64,000 nucleotides of DNA from Methylocella silvestris (GTDB taxonomy: Bacteria; Pseudomonadota; Alphaproteobacteria; Rhizobiales; Beijerinckiaceae): NCBI RefSeq assembly GCF_002891535.1, contig NZ_PDZR01000015.1, positions 33,519 through 97,518 of the forward strand, given 5' to 3'. A model generated the notes under the pieces. The model was given only the letters and a program-made list of their open reading frames with translations, was not told the origin of the DNA and did not search any database. Of this stretch, positions 36,447 to 45,808 are shown in pieces. The position numbers were made by a program, and so were the translations under genes. Numbering within the stretch: the first letter of the stretch is position 1; each line of letters opens with the position of its first letter.

Positions 36447-37754
36447 ATGGTGACATTCAGCCTGGGCCAGGATGCGGCGCGCCGCTTGCTGGAGGGACCG
36501 CAGCGTTACACCTGTCTTGCCGGAGGAACGCGCTCGGGCAAGACTTTCCTTATCCTCCGCGCAATCATTATACGGGCGCTACAGGCTGAAGAGTCACGGC
36601 ATGCCGTTCTGCGCTTTCACGCCAATGCGGCCCGCGCGTCCATCGCGCTGGACACGCTGCCGCGCGTCATGCGCCTTTGCTTTCCAAAGGAGACGCTGCG
36701 CGAGAGGCGGCAGGACGGATATTTTGAACTTGGTAATGGATCGCGCATCTGGATCGGCGGCCTCGACGACAAAGACCGCGTCGAGAAAATACTCGGGCTG
36801 GAATACGCGACTATTTTTCTGAATGAGGCGTCGCAGATTCCCTATTCATCGGCCATTATCGCTTTCACGCGGCTCGCGCAGATCGCGCCGCTGATCGGTC
36901 AACGCGCTTTCGTTGATCTGAACCCTGTCGGCAAGACCCATTGGACCAACCAGCTGTTTGGAGAAAAGCGCGACCCTGTATCGAAGCAACCTTTGCCGGA
37001 TCCTGAGAGCTACTGCCGGGCGTTTCTCAACCCGCCTGACAACAGGGCAAATCTGTCGCCTGAATTTCTGACAAGCCTCTCGCATTTGCCGGAAAAACAA
37101 CGCAAGCGCTTTCTTGAAGGCGTGTATGTGGATGAGGTCGAGGGAGCGCTCTGGACCTATGCCGGAATAGATGCGGGACGATGCGCCGCAGAGCGCATAT
37201 CCATCGATAAGAGAGCCGCGGTCGTTGTTGCTGTGGATCCATCGGGAGCCGCCGGCCGGGACGATCTTGGAGCCGATGAAATCGGCATTGTCGTTGCGGC
37301 CAGGGGCGTCGACGGGGACGCTTATATTCTGGAGGATTTATCGTGCAGGGACGCGCCGGCCGTTTGGGGCAGGCGGGTGGTGGTCGCCTTCCACCGATAT
37401 CAAGCCGACTGCATCGTTGCGGAAAGCAATTTCGGCGGTGAAATGGTTCGGGCGACGATACAGGCGGCGGATCGGAATGTCCCCGTTAGGCTCGTCACCG
37501 CAAGCCGGGGAAAGGCCGTGCGCGCCGAACCGGTCTCGGTGCGCTACGCACAGGGACAGGTCCATCACGTCGGCCGATTTCCCAAGCTGGAAGACCAGCT
37601 CTGCGCATTTTCAAGCGCCGGCTACAACGGCGGCGGCAGTCCGGATCATGCCGACGCGGCGATCTGGGCGTTGACGCATCTGTTTGGTTCTGACGACGGA
37701 ACCGGCATCATCGAATTCTATCGCCGCGAAGCCGAAATCCGAAGTCGTGGCTGA
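36447..37754 (+). CDS. terL: Phage terminase large subunit
   Basis: A 435-residue DNA-packaging motor. Walker A is LAGGTRSGKTFLIL near residues 27-40, Walker B is YATIFLNEAS near 110-120, and the nuclease domain has AVDPSGAAGRDD with a catalytic Asp, VAESNFGGEM, and DHADAAIWALTHL at the C-terminus. It cuts concatemers and pumps DNA into the prohead. The ORF is open 60 codons upstream into module 4 of the repeat array, but that part is low-complexity and unlike terminases, so ATG 36447 is used. Confidence 0.92.
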   Translation: MVTFSLGQDAARRLLEGPQRYTCLAGGTRSGKTFLILRAIIIRALQAEESRHAVLRFHANAARASIALDTLPRVMRLCFPKETLRERRQDGYFELGNGSRIWIGGLDDKDRVEKILGLEYATIFLNEASQIPYSSAIIAFTRLAQIAPLIGQRAFVDLNPVGKTHWTNQLFGEKRDPVSKQPLPDPESYCRAFLNPPDNRANLSPEFLTSLSHLPEKQRKRFLEGVYVDEVEGALWTYAGIDAGRCAAERISIDKRAAVVVAVDPSGAAGRDDLGADEIGIVVAARGVDGDAYILEDLSCRDAPAVWGRRVVVAFHRYQADCIVAESNFGGEMVRATIQAADRNVPVRLVTASRGKAVRAEPVSVRYAQGQVHHVGRFPKLEDQLCAFSSAGYNGGGSPDHADAAIWALTHLFGSDDGTGIIEFYRREAEIRSRG

Positions 37755-37799
37755 TCCTCTGAAGCCGTGACGCATTGGAAAAAACGCGAAGGAATCAGC

Positions 37800-39149
37800 A
37801 TGGTCGATCGCAGCGCCGGGACGAGAAGCTGGTCGCTCAGTCCTTATGAGGTCGATATCCGCTTTACCTCCTCCCCGGCGAGCGAGGATGGCTGGTTTGG
37901 GCCGCAGCGGCCGATGACCCCGCTGGGGCCGCCGGACATCGCCGGGCGGCAGTGGGATTTTCCGGCCGGTTATAATCTGTCGACCACGCCGCGCAATACC
38001 GAGCCGGTCACTTTCGCGACCTTGCGCGGTCTTGCCGATGGATATGACCTGTTGCGGCTCATCATAGAGACGCGCAAGGATCAGGCGGCGCGGCAATGCT
38101 GGACAATCGCCGCCCGCGACAAGATTGGAAACGCCGCGGGCGTCGGCGATCGCATTGGCGCGGCGACGCGGTTTTTCGCTCGCCCGGACGGCAGCCGCTG
38201 CTTTGCCGACTGGCTGCGCATGCTGCTCGAAGAGGTCTTTGTCACCGACGCCGCGGCGCTCTACAAGCGGCGGGATCGAGCCGGTCGGTTGCTGGCCCTG
38301 ACGCCTCTCGACGGGGCAACCATCAAGCCTGTCATCGACGGCTTCGGCCGCACGCCGGAGCCCTATTTCAAAGACGGTCAGCTCGTCTATCCGACCGCCT
38401 ATCAGCAGGTGTTGAAAGGCTTTCCGGCGATTGACTATTCTGTCCGCGACTTGGTCTACAGGCCGCGCAACATGCGCGTCAACCGGGTCTATGGCATGAG
38501 CCCGGTCGAGCAGATCGTGACGACCGTCAATATCGCGCTCCGCCGGCAGATGTATCTGCTCGACTATTTTACGGAAGGCAACATCCCAGACAGTCTGATT
38601 GGCGTTCCCGAGAATTGGACGCCGGACCAGATTGCATCGTACCAAAAATATTGGGACGCCTATTTCGATGGGGATGTCGGACGCCGCCGCCGCGCGAAAT
38701 TTGTCCCTGGCGGCGTTGCGAAGACCTTTATCCAGACCAAAGAGCCAGAGCTCAAAGGGCCATTCGACGAATGGCTCGCGCGGATCGTTTGTTTCGCCTT
38801 TTCGATCTCGCCTCAAGGCTTGACGCAGACAATGAACAGGGCGACCGCGGAGACGCAAAAGGAGCTTGCCGCCGAGGAAGGTTTAGCGCCGATCCTCGCC
38901 TGGATCAAGGCCCTGATCGACGACGTGCTGGCCGATGAGTTGGAGGCGCCCGATCTCGAATTCGTCTGGACCTCCGGGCACGAGACCGATCCGCTGACGC
39001 AGGAAACCATCCTTTCCAATTTCACGTCGAAGGGAATCTTGACGATCAACGAAGCGCGCGCCGCGCTTGGCCGCATACCCTTGCGCGAAGCTTCGGCGAA
39101 CAAGCCAATGACCTTGACGGCGGGGGGCTATGTGCCGCTTCCGGATTGA
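37800..39149 (+). CDS. Phage portal protein
   Basis: A 449-residue portal protein. DLVYRPRNMRVNRVYGMSPVEQI near residues 220-245, NIALRRQMYLLDYFTEGNIPDSLI, and the C-terminal TNEAR-type motif (LTINEARAALG) are typical. Portals form the dodecameric ring at one vertex through which DNA passes. ATG 37800 has GAAGGA upstream; a GTG at 37767 is an alternative. It follows terL by 45 bp in the standard head-gene order. Confidence 0.9.
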   Translation: MVDRSAGTRSWSLSPYEVDIRFTSSPASEDGWFGPQRPMTPLGPPDIAGRQWDFPAGYNLSTTPRNTEPVTFATLRGLADGYDLLRLIIETRKDQAARQCWTIAARDKIGNAAGVGDRIGAATRFFARPDGSRCFADWLRMLLEEVFVTDAAALYKRRDRAGRLLALTPLDGATIKPVIDGFGRTPEPYFKDGQLVYPTAYQQVLKGFPAIDYSVRDLVYRPRNMRVNRVYGMSPVEQIVTTVNIALRRQMYLLDYFTEGNIPDSLIGVPENWTPDQIASYQKYWDAYFDGDVGRRRRAKFVPGGVAKTFIQTKEPELKGPFDEWLARIVCFAFSISPQGLTQTMNRATAETQKELAAEEGLAPILAWIKALIDDVLADELEAPDLEFVWTSGHETDPLTQETILSNFTSKGILTINEARAALGRIPLREASANKPMTLTAGGYVPLPD

Positions 39150-39204
39150 TCTCTGCTTGGATTGGCGAGACGCCTTCTCAATTGCAAACTGTCAAGGAGG
39201 ACGT

Positions 39205-40290
39205 ATGTCCGCGTTGCGAATGTTCATCCCGATTACCAAGGTCGACGCTGCGCAGCGCCTGGTCTATGGCCTCGCCACAGCCGAAGCGGAGGATCGCGCG
39301 GGAGAGATCTGCGACTACGCCTCCACGGAGCCCTTTTATGAGAAGTGGTCGGCGGCGATAGCGGCTGCGACCGGCGGCAAATCACTCGGCAATTTGCGGG
39401 CGATGCACGGACCCGTCGCGGCCGGCAAGGTCATGCAAATCAATTTCAATGATGAGGAAAAGCAGATCGAGATCTGCGCGAAAGTGATCGATGACGCGGA
39501 GTGGAATAAAGTTGCGGAAGGCGTCTACACCGGTTTTTCGCAGGGCGGCGCCTATGCGCAGCGTTGGACCGATGATCAAGGGTTGACGCGTTATGCGGCC
39601 GATCCAAATGAAATTTCGCTGGTCGATCTGCCCTGCCTTCCGCAAGCCTGCTTTGAAATGATCAAGCTGGACGGATCGCGGGAATTGCGGCGCTTCGGAA
39701 AGGCGGCGGACGCGGCGTCTCAAGCGCAAGGCCTCCTCGACGAGTTGCAGGCTCTTGACGGCAATGCCGGGGCAAGCGCGGAGCACGAGGCCGGAGCGCC
39801 CACCTTGGCGGATCAGTTGCGTGACATCCTGATGCGGACGGCGGCGCTCCTGCGCGAAGCGGCGCAAGAGAGCTTGGCGCAGGATACATCGGCGAGTAAG
39901 GCGGCGTCGCAAGCCAAATCCGTATTTGCAAATGAGTTTGCCCCCGCTGCAGCCAAGCGCGCTCAGGACGTCGAAACTGATCGAAGCAGCCGGCAAAGCG
40001 GCAGGACGGCTGGCGCCGTCGGGGGAGATTTCGCAACGCAGGACAGCGTCTCCGCCAGTCTGGAAAAGCGCTTCGACGCGTTCGCGTCGACGCTTGCCGA
40101 TGTGCTGAAGCGCGTGCAGCAGATCGAGGCGCAGCCTTTGCCGCCGCCTTTCTATGGGCCAATGCGCGCGGTGGCGAAGTCCGAAGACGGCCGCGGCGAT
40201 GAAGTGGAGAAGCTTCTCACCGATCCGGAGACGCTGTCGATTCTCGCCATCAAGCTCGCTCAGCGTAACGCCAGGTCGCCGCTTCGCTAG
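39205..40290 (+). CDS. XkdF-like prohead protease/scaffold protein
   Basis: 361 residues. The N-terminal half (about residues 1-160) matches XkdF-like putative serine proteases: FIPITKVDAAQRLVYGLATAE, LRAMHGPVAAGKV with the candidate His, YTGFSQGGAYAQ with the candidate Ser, and NEISLVDLPCLPQA. The second half is Ala/Gln-rich and helical, suited to a scaffold that is cleaved off during head maturation. AAGGAGG lies 4 bp before the ATG. Confidence 0.8.
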   Translation: MSALRMFIPITKVDAAQRLVYGLATAEAEDRAGEICDYASTEPFYEKWSAAIAAATGGKSLGNLRAMHGPVAAGKVMQINFNDEEKQIEICAKVIDDAEWNKVAEGVYTGFSQGGAYAQRWTDDQGLTRYAADPNEISLVDLPCLPQACFEMIKLDGSRELRRFGKAADAASQAQGLLDELQALDGNAGASAEHEAGAPTLADQLRDILMRTAALLREAAQESLAQDTSASKAASQAKSVFANEFAPAAAKRAQDVETDRSSRQSGRTAGAVGGDFATQDSVSASLEKRFDAFASTLADVLKRVQQIEAQPLPPPFYGPMRAVAKSEDGRGDEVEKLLTDPETLSILAIKLAQRNARSPLR

Positions 40291-40459
40291 ACGAGACGCC
40301 GGCGGCTCCGCCTCAAGCGACTGTCGATCGGCGCGCCGGTTTCCCCAATTCCACTTTCGCTGCGCGTTGCGCAGGCGAATTTGCTGTGGCCGACCCTACG
40401 TTCGCGATGGGCGCACTTCAGGCTCGTCACGCTAAAGCGATTTCCGTCAGGAGCAAATC

Positions 40460-41974
40460 ATGACCACGCAGACCGAGTCACAAGACATTCTCGAGCGGCT
40501 TAAGACGGCTCAGTCGAAGCCGCTTGGCGATCCGCGCTTCAGGAGTCTGATGGGTCTTGAGAAGAGCACCTTCTCTGAAAGCAACAGCGCCAGTTCGGGA
40601 CTCACCTTTTACGATCTCGAGCTTGGCGCCAAGTTTCTTTACCCGGTGATGACGCCTCTACGCAACGCGATCCCCAGAGTGTCCGGCAAGGGCGGCATAC
40701 AGGCGTCCTGGCGTGCGATCACCGCGATCAACACGACCGGACTGCGCTTTGGCGTATCCTCTGCCAATCGTGGCGGCGTGCTTGCCGTTGCGACGCAGGA
40801 CTACGCGGCCAACTACAAGGGGATCGGCGTCGAAACCAGCGTTGACTTCGAAGCCCAGTTCGCCGGTCAGGGATTCGACGACATTCGTGCGATCGGCGCC
40901 AAGACCGGTCTCGAGGCCCTGATGATCGGCGAGGAGGCGATGATCCTCGGCGGTTGTTCGTCCGCAATCGCAGCCACGCCAACGCCGACTCTCACGGCGC
41001 AGACGACCGGAGGCGCTCTTCCCGCGCAGACCTGGTCGATCATCTGCGCAGCCCTGACGCTGGACGGATTGATGAACGGCTCGGTCGCAGGCGGCGTTCA
41101 GGGCTCGATCACCCGCACGAACGCCGACGGCTCGACGGACACCTTCGGCGGCGGAGTCGCCAAGAAGAGCGCCAATGCGACGGTCGCGACCACGGGCTCG
41201 ACGGGCCTCGTCAACGTGACCGTCGCCCCGGTCTCGGGCGCGATGGGATACGCCTGGTTCTGGGGCGCGGCGAACTCTGAAGTTCTAGGCGCGATCACGA
41301 CGATCAATTCGCTCGTCGTCACGGCGCCCGCCTCCGGAACGCAGACTGCCGCGTCGCTTGGCGCGAGTGATAATTCGGCCAACGCGCTCGCCTTTGACGG
41401 GCTGATCTACCAGGCGACCAAGCCCGGATCCGGCGCGACGCTCTACACGATGGGGACGGGGTCAGCTGGCGTCGGAACCGGGCTGACCACCGACAGCGCC
41501 GGCGGCGTTATGGAGCTTGACGCCGTACTGAAGTCCATGTGGGACAATTATCGCCTGTCCCCGGATACCATGTGGGTCAGTTCGCAGGAAGCGCTCAACA
41601 TATCGAGAATCATCGTCAAGGGCTCGCAGACTGCTGCGCAGCGCTTCGTCTTTGAGACCGCGCAAGATCTCATCGGCGGCGGCATCATGGTCCGCACCTA
41701 CCTCAATCGGTTCTCGATGCAGGGCGGCAACGTGATCGATATCCGGGTGCATCCCAATATGCCGGCCGGAACCATTCTCCTCACCACCAAAACCTTGCCC
41801 TATCCGCTTGCGGGCGTCGGCAACGTCATTCAGATCCGCACCCGCCAGGACTACTATCAGATCGAATGGCCGCTGCGGACGCGCAAATATGAATATGGCG
41901 TCTACTCGGATCAGGTTCTGCAGAACTATTTTCCGCCCTCAATGGGATTGATCACGAATATCGGCAACGTCTGA
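40460..41974 (+). CDS. Phage major capsid protein
   Basis: A 504-residue protein. Its position after the protease, the head-fold segments (FYDLELGAKFLYPVMTPLRNAIPRV; YQIEWPLRTRKYEYGVYSDQVLQNYFP) and the VSSQEALNIS region support an HK97-like coat protein. The middle (about residues 170-340) is Gly/Ala/Thr-rich with Ig-like phrases (VNVTVAPVSGAMGYAWFWG), probably a surface insertion domain. A strong hairpin follows the gene. Confidence 0.8.
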   Translation: MTTQTESQDILERLKTAQSKPLGDPRFRSLMGLEKSTFSESNSASSGLTFYDLELGAKFLYPVMTPLRNAIPRVSGKGGIQASWRAITAINTTGLRFGVSSANRGGVLAVATQDYAANYKGIGVETSVDFEAQFAGQGFDDIRAIGAKTGLEALMIGEEAMILGGCSSAIAATPTPTLTAQTTGGALPAQTWSIICAALTLDGLMNGSVAGGVQGSITRTNADGSTDTFGGGVAKKSANATVATTGSTGLVNVTVAPVSGAMGYAWFWGAANSEVLGAITTINSLVVTAPASGTQTAASLGASDNSANALAFDGLIYQATKPGSGATLYTMGTGSAGVGTGLTTDSAGGVMELDAVLKSMWDNYRLSPDTMWVSSQEALNISRIIVKGSQTAAQRFVFETAQDLIGGGIMVRTYLNRFSMQGGNVIDIRVHPNMPAGTILLTTKTLPYPLAGVGNVIQIRTRQDYYQIEWPLRTRKYEYGVYSDQVLQNYFPPSMGLITNIGNV

Positions 41975-41983
41975 ACCATCATT

Positions 41984-42007
41984 GGGGCGGTCGCGTGCGA
42001 CCGCTCC
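41984..42007 (+). terminator. Hairpin after the capsid gene
   Basis: GGGGCGGTCGC and GCGACCGCTCC pair around a 2-nt loop, with one G-T pair. There is no T-run. It may protect capsid mRNA or lower downstream transcription. Confidence 0.5.
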
Positions 42008-42051
42008 ATTGTTCAGAAGCGCCAAGAATGCAACGACGAAGGGCTGTGTCT

Positions 42052-42483
42052 ATGAAACTTCGCGCTCCACCATGTTGCGAGGCCGTCACACATGACGGAC
42101 GGGCTCTCGAGATCTCCGAAGACAGATCATTGGTGGTTAAGGCCACGGATTGGCGGGCGCTGGCGGCGCATGGTTTTAGCTGTTGGGAAGTTGGCCCCTC
42201 GCCGCAAGGGGAAGGATTCACGGCGGAGGCGACGGGACGTCAAGGCGCAGCTGTCGCGACACGAAGCTTCGCAGATTTATTCGGACAACGCCAGGCTCAG
42301 TCGCCAGCAGTCGAAAAGCCAAAACACGTCGATGTCGCCAATGGCGTCGGCGTCAACACAATATCCCAACTCAATCGCCGTCAGCTGTTCTTCTTTCTCA
42401 AAGAGCGTCGCATTGGCGTGCGCATACCGATCACGAACGACCGACTCCGCGCTCTGGCTCTGCGCGCAATCGAGTTCGTCTAG
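42052..42483 (+). CDS. Phage structural-region protein, unknown
   Basis: 143 residues, not recognised. The N-terminal part has DGRALEISEDRSLVVKATDWRALAAHGF and the C-terminal part LNRRQLFFFLKERRIGVRIPITNDRLRALA. It lies between the capsid and the head-tail connector, where small head-completion or decoration proteins sit. The ATG at 42052 has no strong ribosome-binding site; a start upstream cannot be excluded. Confidence 0.55.
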   Translation: MKLRAPPCCEAVTHDGRALEISEDRSLVVKATDWRALAAHGFSCWEVGPSPQGEGFTAEATGRQGAAVATRSFADLFGQRQAQSPAVEKPKHVDVANGVGVNTISQLNRRQLFFFLKERRIGVRIPITNDRLRALALRAIEFV

Positions 42484-42582
42484 GCGCGAACTGATCGCGA
42501 ACCGCCCGCATTTCGTGACGGACGACGAAATCCTCGCTTCGAGACGACGGCCGCATGCGGTCGCATAGAAGGGTACCGGTCG

Positions 42583-43401
42583 ATGGCGTCTACTTATGAT
42601 CTCGCGAAGCTCGCAGATGTCAAAGACTGGCTTGATATCTCGGGCGCCGACGATGACGCTCTGCTTTCACGGCTCATCACGAGGCTCAGCCGCGGGATCT
42701 TGAATTATCTCGATCGGCAATCGATTCTGCCGACGAAATTCTCCGAGACGTTTGACGGCGGTGGCGAGCGATCTCTCCTGCTCGGTCAGTGGCCTGTCAA
42801 TGTGGTGCTGGGCTGCGCCGTGAACAGCTTGCCGATTCCCCCGGCGCCGGCGATGACGCCAGATTCGCTGCAGCCCGGATTTGTTCTGGATGAGGGCGAC
42901 ATCGCCCCTCCGGGCCGTCGGCAGCGCCTCTCGCTTCGCGGGCGGCGCTTCGATTGCGGCATACAGAATGTGTCCGTGTCCTATTTAGCAGGCTACCAAA
43001 TCGCGGGCGAGGCCGCCATGATCCCGCCAGGGGCGCCCTTTTTGGTCACAGCTCTGTCGCCCTACGGCGATTGGGCGAGCGACGGCGGCGTCACCCTAAA
43101 CGGGCTCGCAATGACCCGCGTTGCGGCAAGTCCTGCGGCTGGCCAATATTCGGTCGCCGATGGAATCTACACATTCAATGTAGCAAATGCGGGAATGGGC
43201 GCGACAATCACCTATGGCTTTGTCCCGGCGGATCTTGCGATTTGCTGCATGGACTGGGTCGCCGAGCGCTACTCCTATCGGTCGCGCATCGGCCAACAAT
43301 CAAAATCTCTCGGCGGCCAGGAAACCATGGCTTACCTTGTTAAGGACATCCCCGATTTCGTCGCGGCCGGCCTGCAGCCTTACCGCCGCGTCGCGCCATG
43401 A
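42583..43401 (+). CDS. Head-tail connector (gp6-like)
   Basis: 272 residues. The opening LADVKDWLDISGADDDALLSRLITRLSRGILNYLDR is the gp6-like connector helix bundle, and the end MDWVAERYSYRSRIGQQSKSLGGQ is typical too. Between about residues 165 and 205 it carries an inserted beta domain (LNGLAMTRVAASPAAGQYSV...YTFNVANAG) also found in the tail-tube protein of this phage. It overlaps the next gene by 4 bp. Confidence 0.8.
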   Translation: MASTYDLAKLADVKDWLDISGADDDALLSRLITRLSRGILNYLDRQSILPTKFSETFDGGGERSLLLGQWPVNVVLGCAVNSLPIPPAPAMTPDSLQPGFVLDEGDIAPPGRRQRLSLRGRRFDCGIQNVSVSYLAGYQIAGEAAMIPPGAPFLVTALSPYGDWASDGGVTLNGLAMTRVAASPAAGQYSVADGIYTFNVANAGMGATITYGFVPADLAICCMDWVAERYSYRSRIGQQSKSLGGQETMAYLVKDIPDFVAAGLQPYRRVAP

Positions 43402-43841
43402 GCGATTTCACGCTCGATTCCGATGCGTTGCATCAGGCGCTGGTTCAGCGCGCCGAAACAGCGCGAACCGCGCTCGAGGAGAGGATCGTCAAAAAGCTGT
43501 CTGGCGAAAGCTTGCAGCAAAAGTCAGGCGCGCTGGCTGCTTCGATCCGCTCGTCGATCGCGGATGATGCAGGCGCAATATCGATCATAGCGTCGAGCGT
43601 CGGGGTCGCTTATGCGGCCATCCAGGAATTTGGCGGCAAAACCACGGCGCACGACATTGTGGTCGTGAAAGCTCGGGCGTTGAAGTTCAGCGGCGCGGGA
43701 GAAGCTTTCGCCAAGAAAGTTCATCATCCGGGCTCGACCATTCCGGCCCATTCCTTTTTCGGTGGGTCGATGTCCGAGATGAGGGACGACATCGCTGCGA
43801 GCCTCAAGGAGGCCGCGCTGGAAAGTCTACGGAAAGACTGA
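43398..43841 (+). CDS. HK97 gp10-like tail-completion protein
   Basis: 147 residues. The pattern of an N-terminal helix, LQQKSGALAASIRSSI, then VGVAYAAIQEFGGKTTAH and a late PAHSFFGGSMSEM is that of gp10-like head-tail joining proteins. It is translationally coupled to the connector (ATGA). Confidence 0.8.
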   Translation: MSDFTLDSDALHQALVQRAETARTALEERIVKKLSGESLQQKSGALAASIRSSIADDAGAISIIASSVGVAYAAIQEFGGKTTAHDIVVVKARALKFSGAGEAFAKKVHHPGSTIPAHSFFGGSMSEMRDDIAASLKEAALESLRKD

Positions 43842-43888
43842 TCCCGGCGCGCGTGACGCGGACTTCAACGCCAGATCAAGGAGCAGGC

Positions 43889-44335
43889 ATGGCTACGACG
43901 AAGCGGGAGACCGCGTTGGCGGCGCTACAAAGCGCTATCGCCGCCGCCTATGCGTGGAAACTCGGCCCCTCGCGCCGGCTTAAACTCTGGAGCGATGTTC
44001 CTTCGGCGATGCGGCCGGCGTGTTTCCTGTATGAGGGCGGCCAAGAGACATACGCGTGGAGCGAAGGCGCAACGCCGAAACGTGTGATGGAGGTTAAGCT
44101 ATTCATCTATCTCAACGCCAAGGATACGTCGATCACGGGCGCCGTGCTTTTGAACGATTTGATGGACGCGCTTGACGTCGCCCTTTCCATTTCAGGAGGA
44201 GATCTAATCCGCGGGCGCAACACGCTCGGCGGCGCCGTGCACCACTGCCGCATCGACGGGAAAACCCTTAAAGATCCCGGCGATCTTGACGGCGATGCGA
44301 TGTTGATCGTTCCGATCAAACTCGTTCTTCCCTAG
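43889..44335 (+). CDS. Tail terminator-like protein
   Basis: 148 residues. By position (between the gp10-like and tail-tube genes) and by features (KRETALAALQSAIAAAYAW at the start; RVMEVKLFIYLNAKD; VHHCRIDGKTLKDPGDLDGDAMLIVPIKLVLP at the end) it is a gpU-like tail terminator that caps the tube. The ATG at 43889 is preferred over an upstream start at 43853. Confidence 0.7.
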   Translation: MATTKRETALAALQSAIAAAYAWKLGPSRRLKLWSDVPSAMRPACFLYEGGQETYAWSEGATPKRVMEVKLFIYLNAKDTSITGAVLLNDLMDALDVALSISGGDLIRGRNTLGGAVHHCRIDGKTLKDPGDLDGDAMLIVPIKLVLP

Positions 44336-44397
44336 CGTGCTTTCCGATCCGTCGCGTCCGCGCGGCATCGGCGTAGATCGAACCAGCGAGGTCACTC

Positions 44398-45135
44398 ATG
44401 TATAGTTTCGGCTCGGGCGTGTTGCTCGGAACCCGCACGGATATAGCGAATGCGACGCCGATCAATTTCGGCCTCGTTCAGGAGGTGACGATCGAGGAGA
44501 CTGCGACCATCAAGGAGCTGACGGGCCAGTTTCAGCGCCCCGTGGCGATCGCGAGAGGCACGATCAAGACTACCGGAAAAGCCAAGGTTGCGCGCATCTC
44601 CGGATTGGCTTTCGCTAGCCTTTTCTATGGCTTGACGCCGACTGCGGGTCAAATCGCAACATCCTTCGCCGAAGCCGCCGCCATTCCGGCGGCGTCTCCT
44701 TACACCGTGACTGTGGCGAACGCCGCGACGATTGTCGATGATGAGGGCGTTCTCTATGCCGCGACCGGCCTGCCTCTCACAAAAGTTGCTTCGAGCCCGG
44801 CTGTTGGGCAATATTCCATTTCCACCGGCGTCTTGACGTTCAACTCCGGCGACGCAGGAAAAGCAGTATTGGTGAGTTACACCTATTCCATCGCCGGCTC
44901 GGGACAGAAATTCACGGTCGCCAATCAGCTGCTTGGCGTGACCCCGACGTTTCAGGCTGTGTTCTACACAACATTCCAGGGACAGGCTGTGACGCTGAAG
45001 CTCAACAATTGCACCTCGAACAAGCTGAGCTTTCACACCAAGCTCGAAGATTTTGTTATGCCAGAGTTCGATTTCTCCTGCTTTGCTGACGCCGCCGGAA
45101 ATGTGATGACCTGGTCCTTCGCGGAGGCGTCGTGA
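44398..45135 (+). CDS. Major tail tube protein
   Basis: 245 residues, beta-rich. YSFGSGVLLGTRTDI at the start and a long beta pattern ending VTLKLNNCTSNKLSFHTKLEDFVMPEFDFSCFADAAGN match tail-tube subunits. An inserted domain near residues 110-165 (LPLTKVASSPAVGQYSISTGVLTFNSGDAGKA) is shared with the connector protein. It overlaps the next gene (TGATG). Confidence 0.8.
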   Translation: MYSFGSGVLLGTRTDIANATPINFGLVQEVTIEETATIKELTGQFQRPVAIARGTIKTTGKAKVARISGLAFASLFYGLTPTAGQIATSFAEAAAIPAASPYTVTVANAATIVDDEGVLYAATGLPLTKVASSPAVGQYSISTGVLTFNSGDAGKAVLVSYTYSIAGSGQKFTVANQLLGVTPTFQAVFYTTFQGQAVTLKLNNCTSNKLSFHTKLEDFVMPEFDFSCFADAAGNVMTWSFAEAS

Positions 45136-45440
45136 TGAGGCCGGCTTCAGAAACGATCCGGCTCGGAGCGCGCGAATGGTCGATCCGGCCGCTAAATTTG
45201 CGTCAGGTTCAGGAAATTGAGCCGATTCTGATCGCGGGAGCCTCCGAGGCAAAGGGCAATATTTCGGCCGCCATGGCGATCGTTGCGATCGCCCTGAAGC
45301 GCGACAACGCCGAGGCCGCGTCGGCGCTCGGAGACGTTGAAGCGACGGCCCCGGAAATCGCGGCAGCCATGGCGACCGTGCTGCGTCTTGGCGGATTTCT
45401 GCCGGCGGCCGAAGGAGACTGCGCGCCGGGGGAAGTGTGA
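45135..45440 (+). CDS. Tail assembly chaperone-like protein
   Basis: 101 residues. It lies directly after the tail tube, the place of the lambda G-like chaperone, and its content (IRLGAREWSIRPLNLRQVQEIEPIL; AMAIVAIALKRDN) fits. The following ORF lies in the -1 frame with a 4-bp overlap, so either coupled re-initiation at GTG or a -1 frameshift would make the second product. Confidence 0.65.
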   Translation: MRPASETIRLGAREWSIRPLNLRQVQEIEPILIAGASEAKGNISAAMAIVAIALKRDNAEAASALGDVEATAPEIAAAMATVLRLGGFLPAAEGDCAPGEV

Positions 45441-45796
45441 GCGGGCGCTCAGGCGCAGCCGACGCCCGCATTGATTTTGGCTTCATCTATTCAAGGCTGA
45501 TGTCGGCTTGCGGATATACGCCGGCCGAGATCGATGAAATGACGCTGCATGATGTGCTCGGCCTGTTTGCCTATTGGCGAGACTACCCGCCGACGCATGA
45601 AATCCTGAAAAGCGTCTATGGCGTCGAACGCAGACCTGAAACTGAAAGTCGCAAGCCCGGATATGACCCAAGCGGAATCGGCAGCCTGATCGCGCGATTT
45701 CCAGATGGGTTCGTACCGGCGGGCGAAGGCCGGCGTCACCCCGGGGGTGGGCCGACGCTTGGCGAGCAGGACTATCGGGCGGCGACCCAACCTTGA
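45437..45796 (+). CDS. Second tail assembly chaperone component
   Basis: 119 residues, starting at a GTG that overlaps the previous stop. ARIDFGFIYSRLMSACGYTPAEIDEMTLHDVLGLFAYW resembles the T part of chaperone pairs (a short domain with the YTPAEIDEMTL motif). It precedes the tape-measure position. Confidence 0.6.
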   Translation: MSGRSGAADARIDFGFIYSRLMSACGYTPAEIDEMTLHDVLGLFAYWRDYPPTHEILKSVYGVERRPETESRKPGYDPSGIGSLIARFPDGFVPAGEGRRHPGGGPTLGEQDYRAATQP

Positions 45797-45808
45797 GGAA
45801 ATGTGTCA

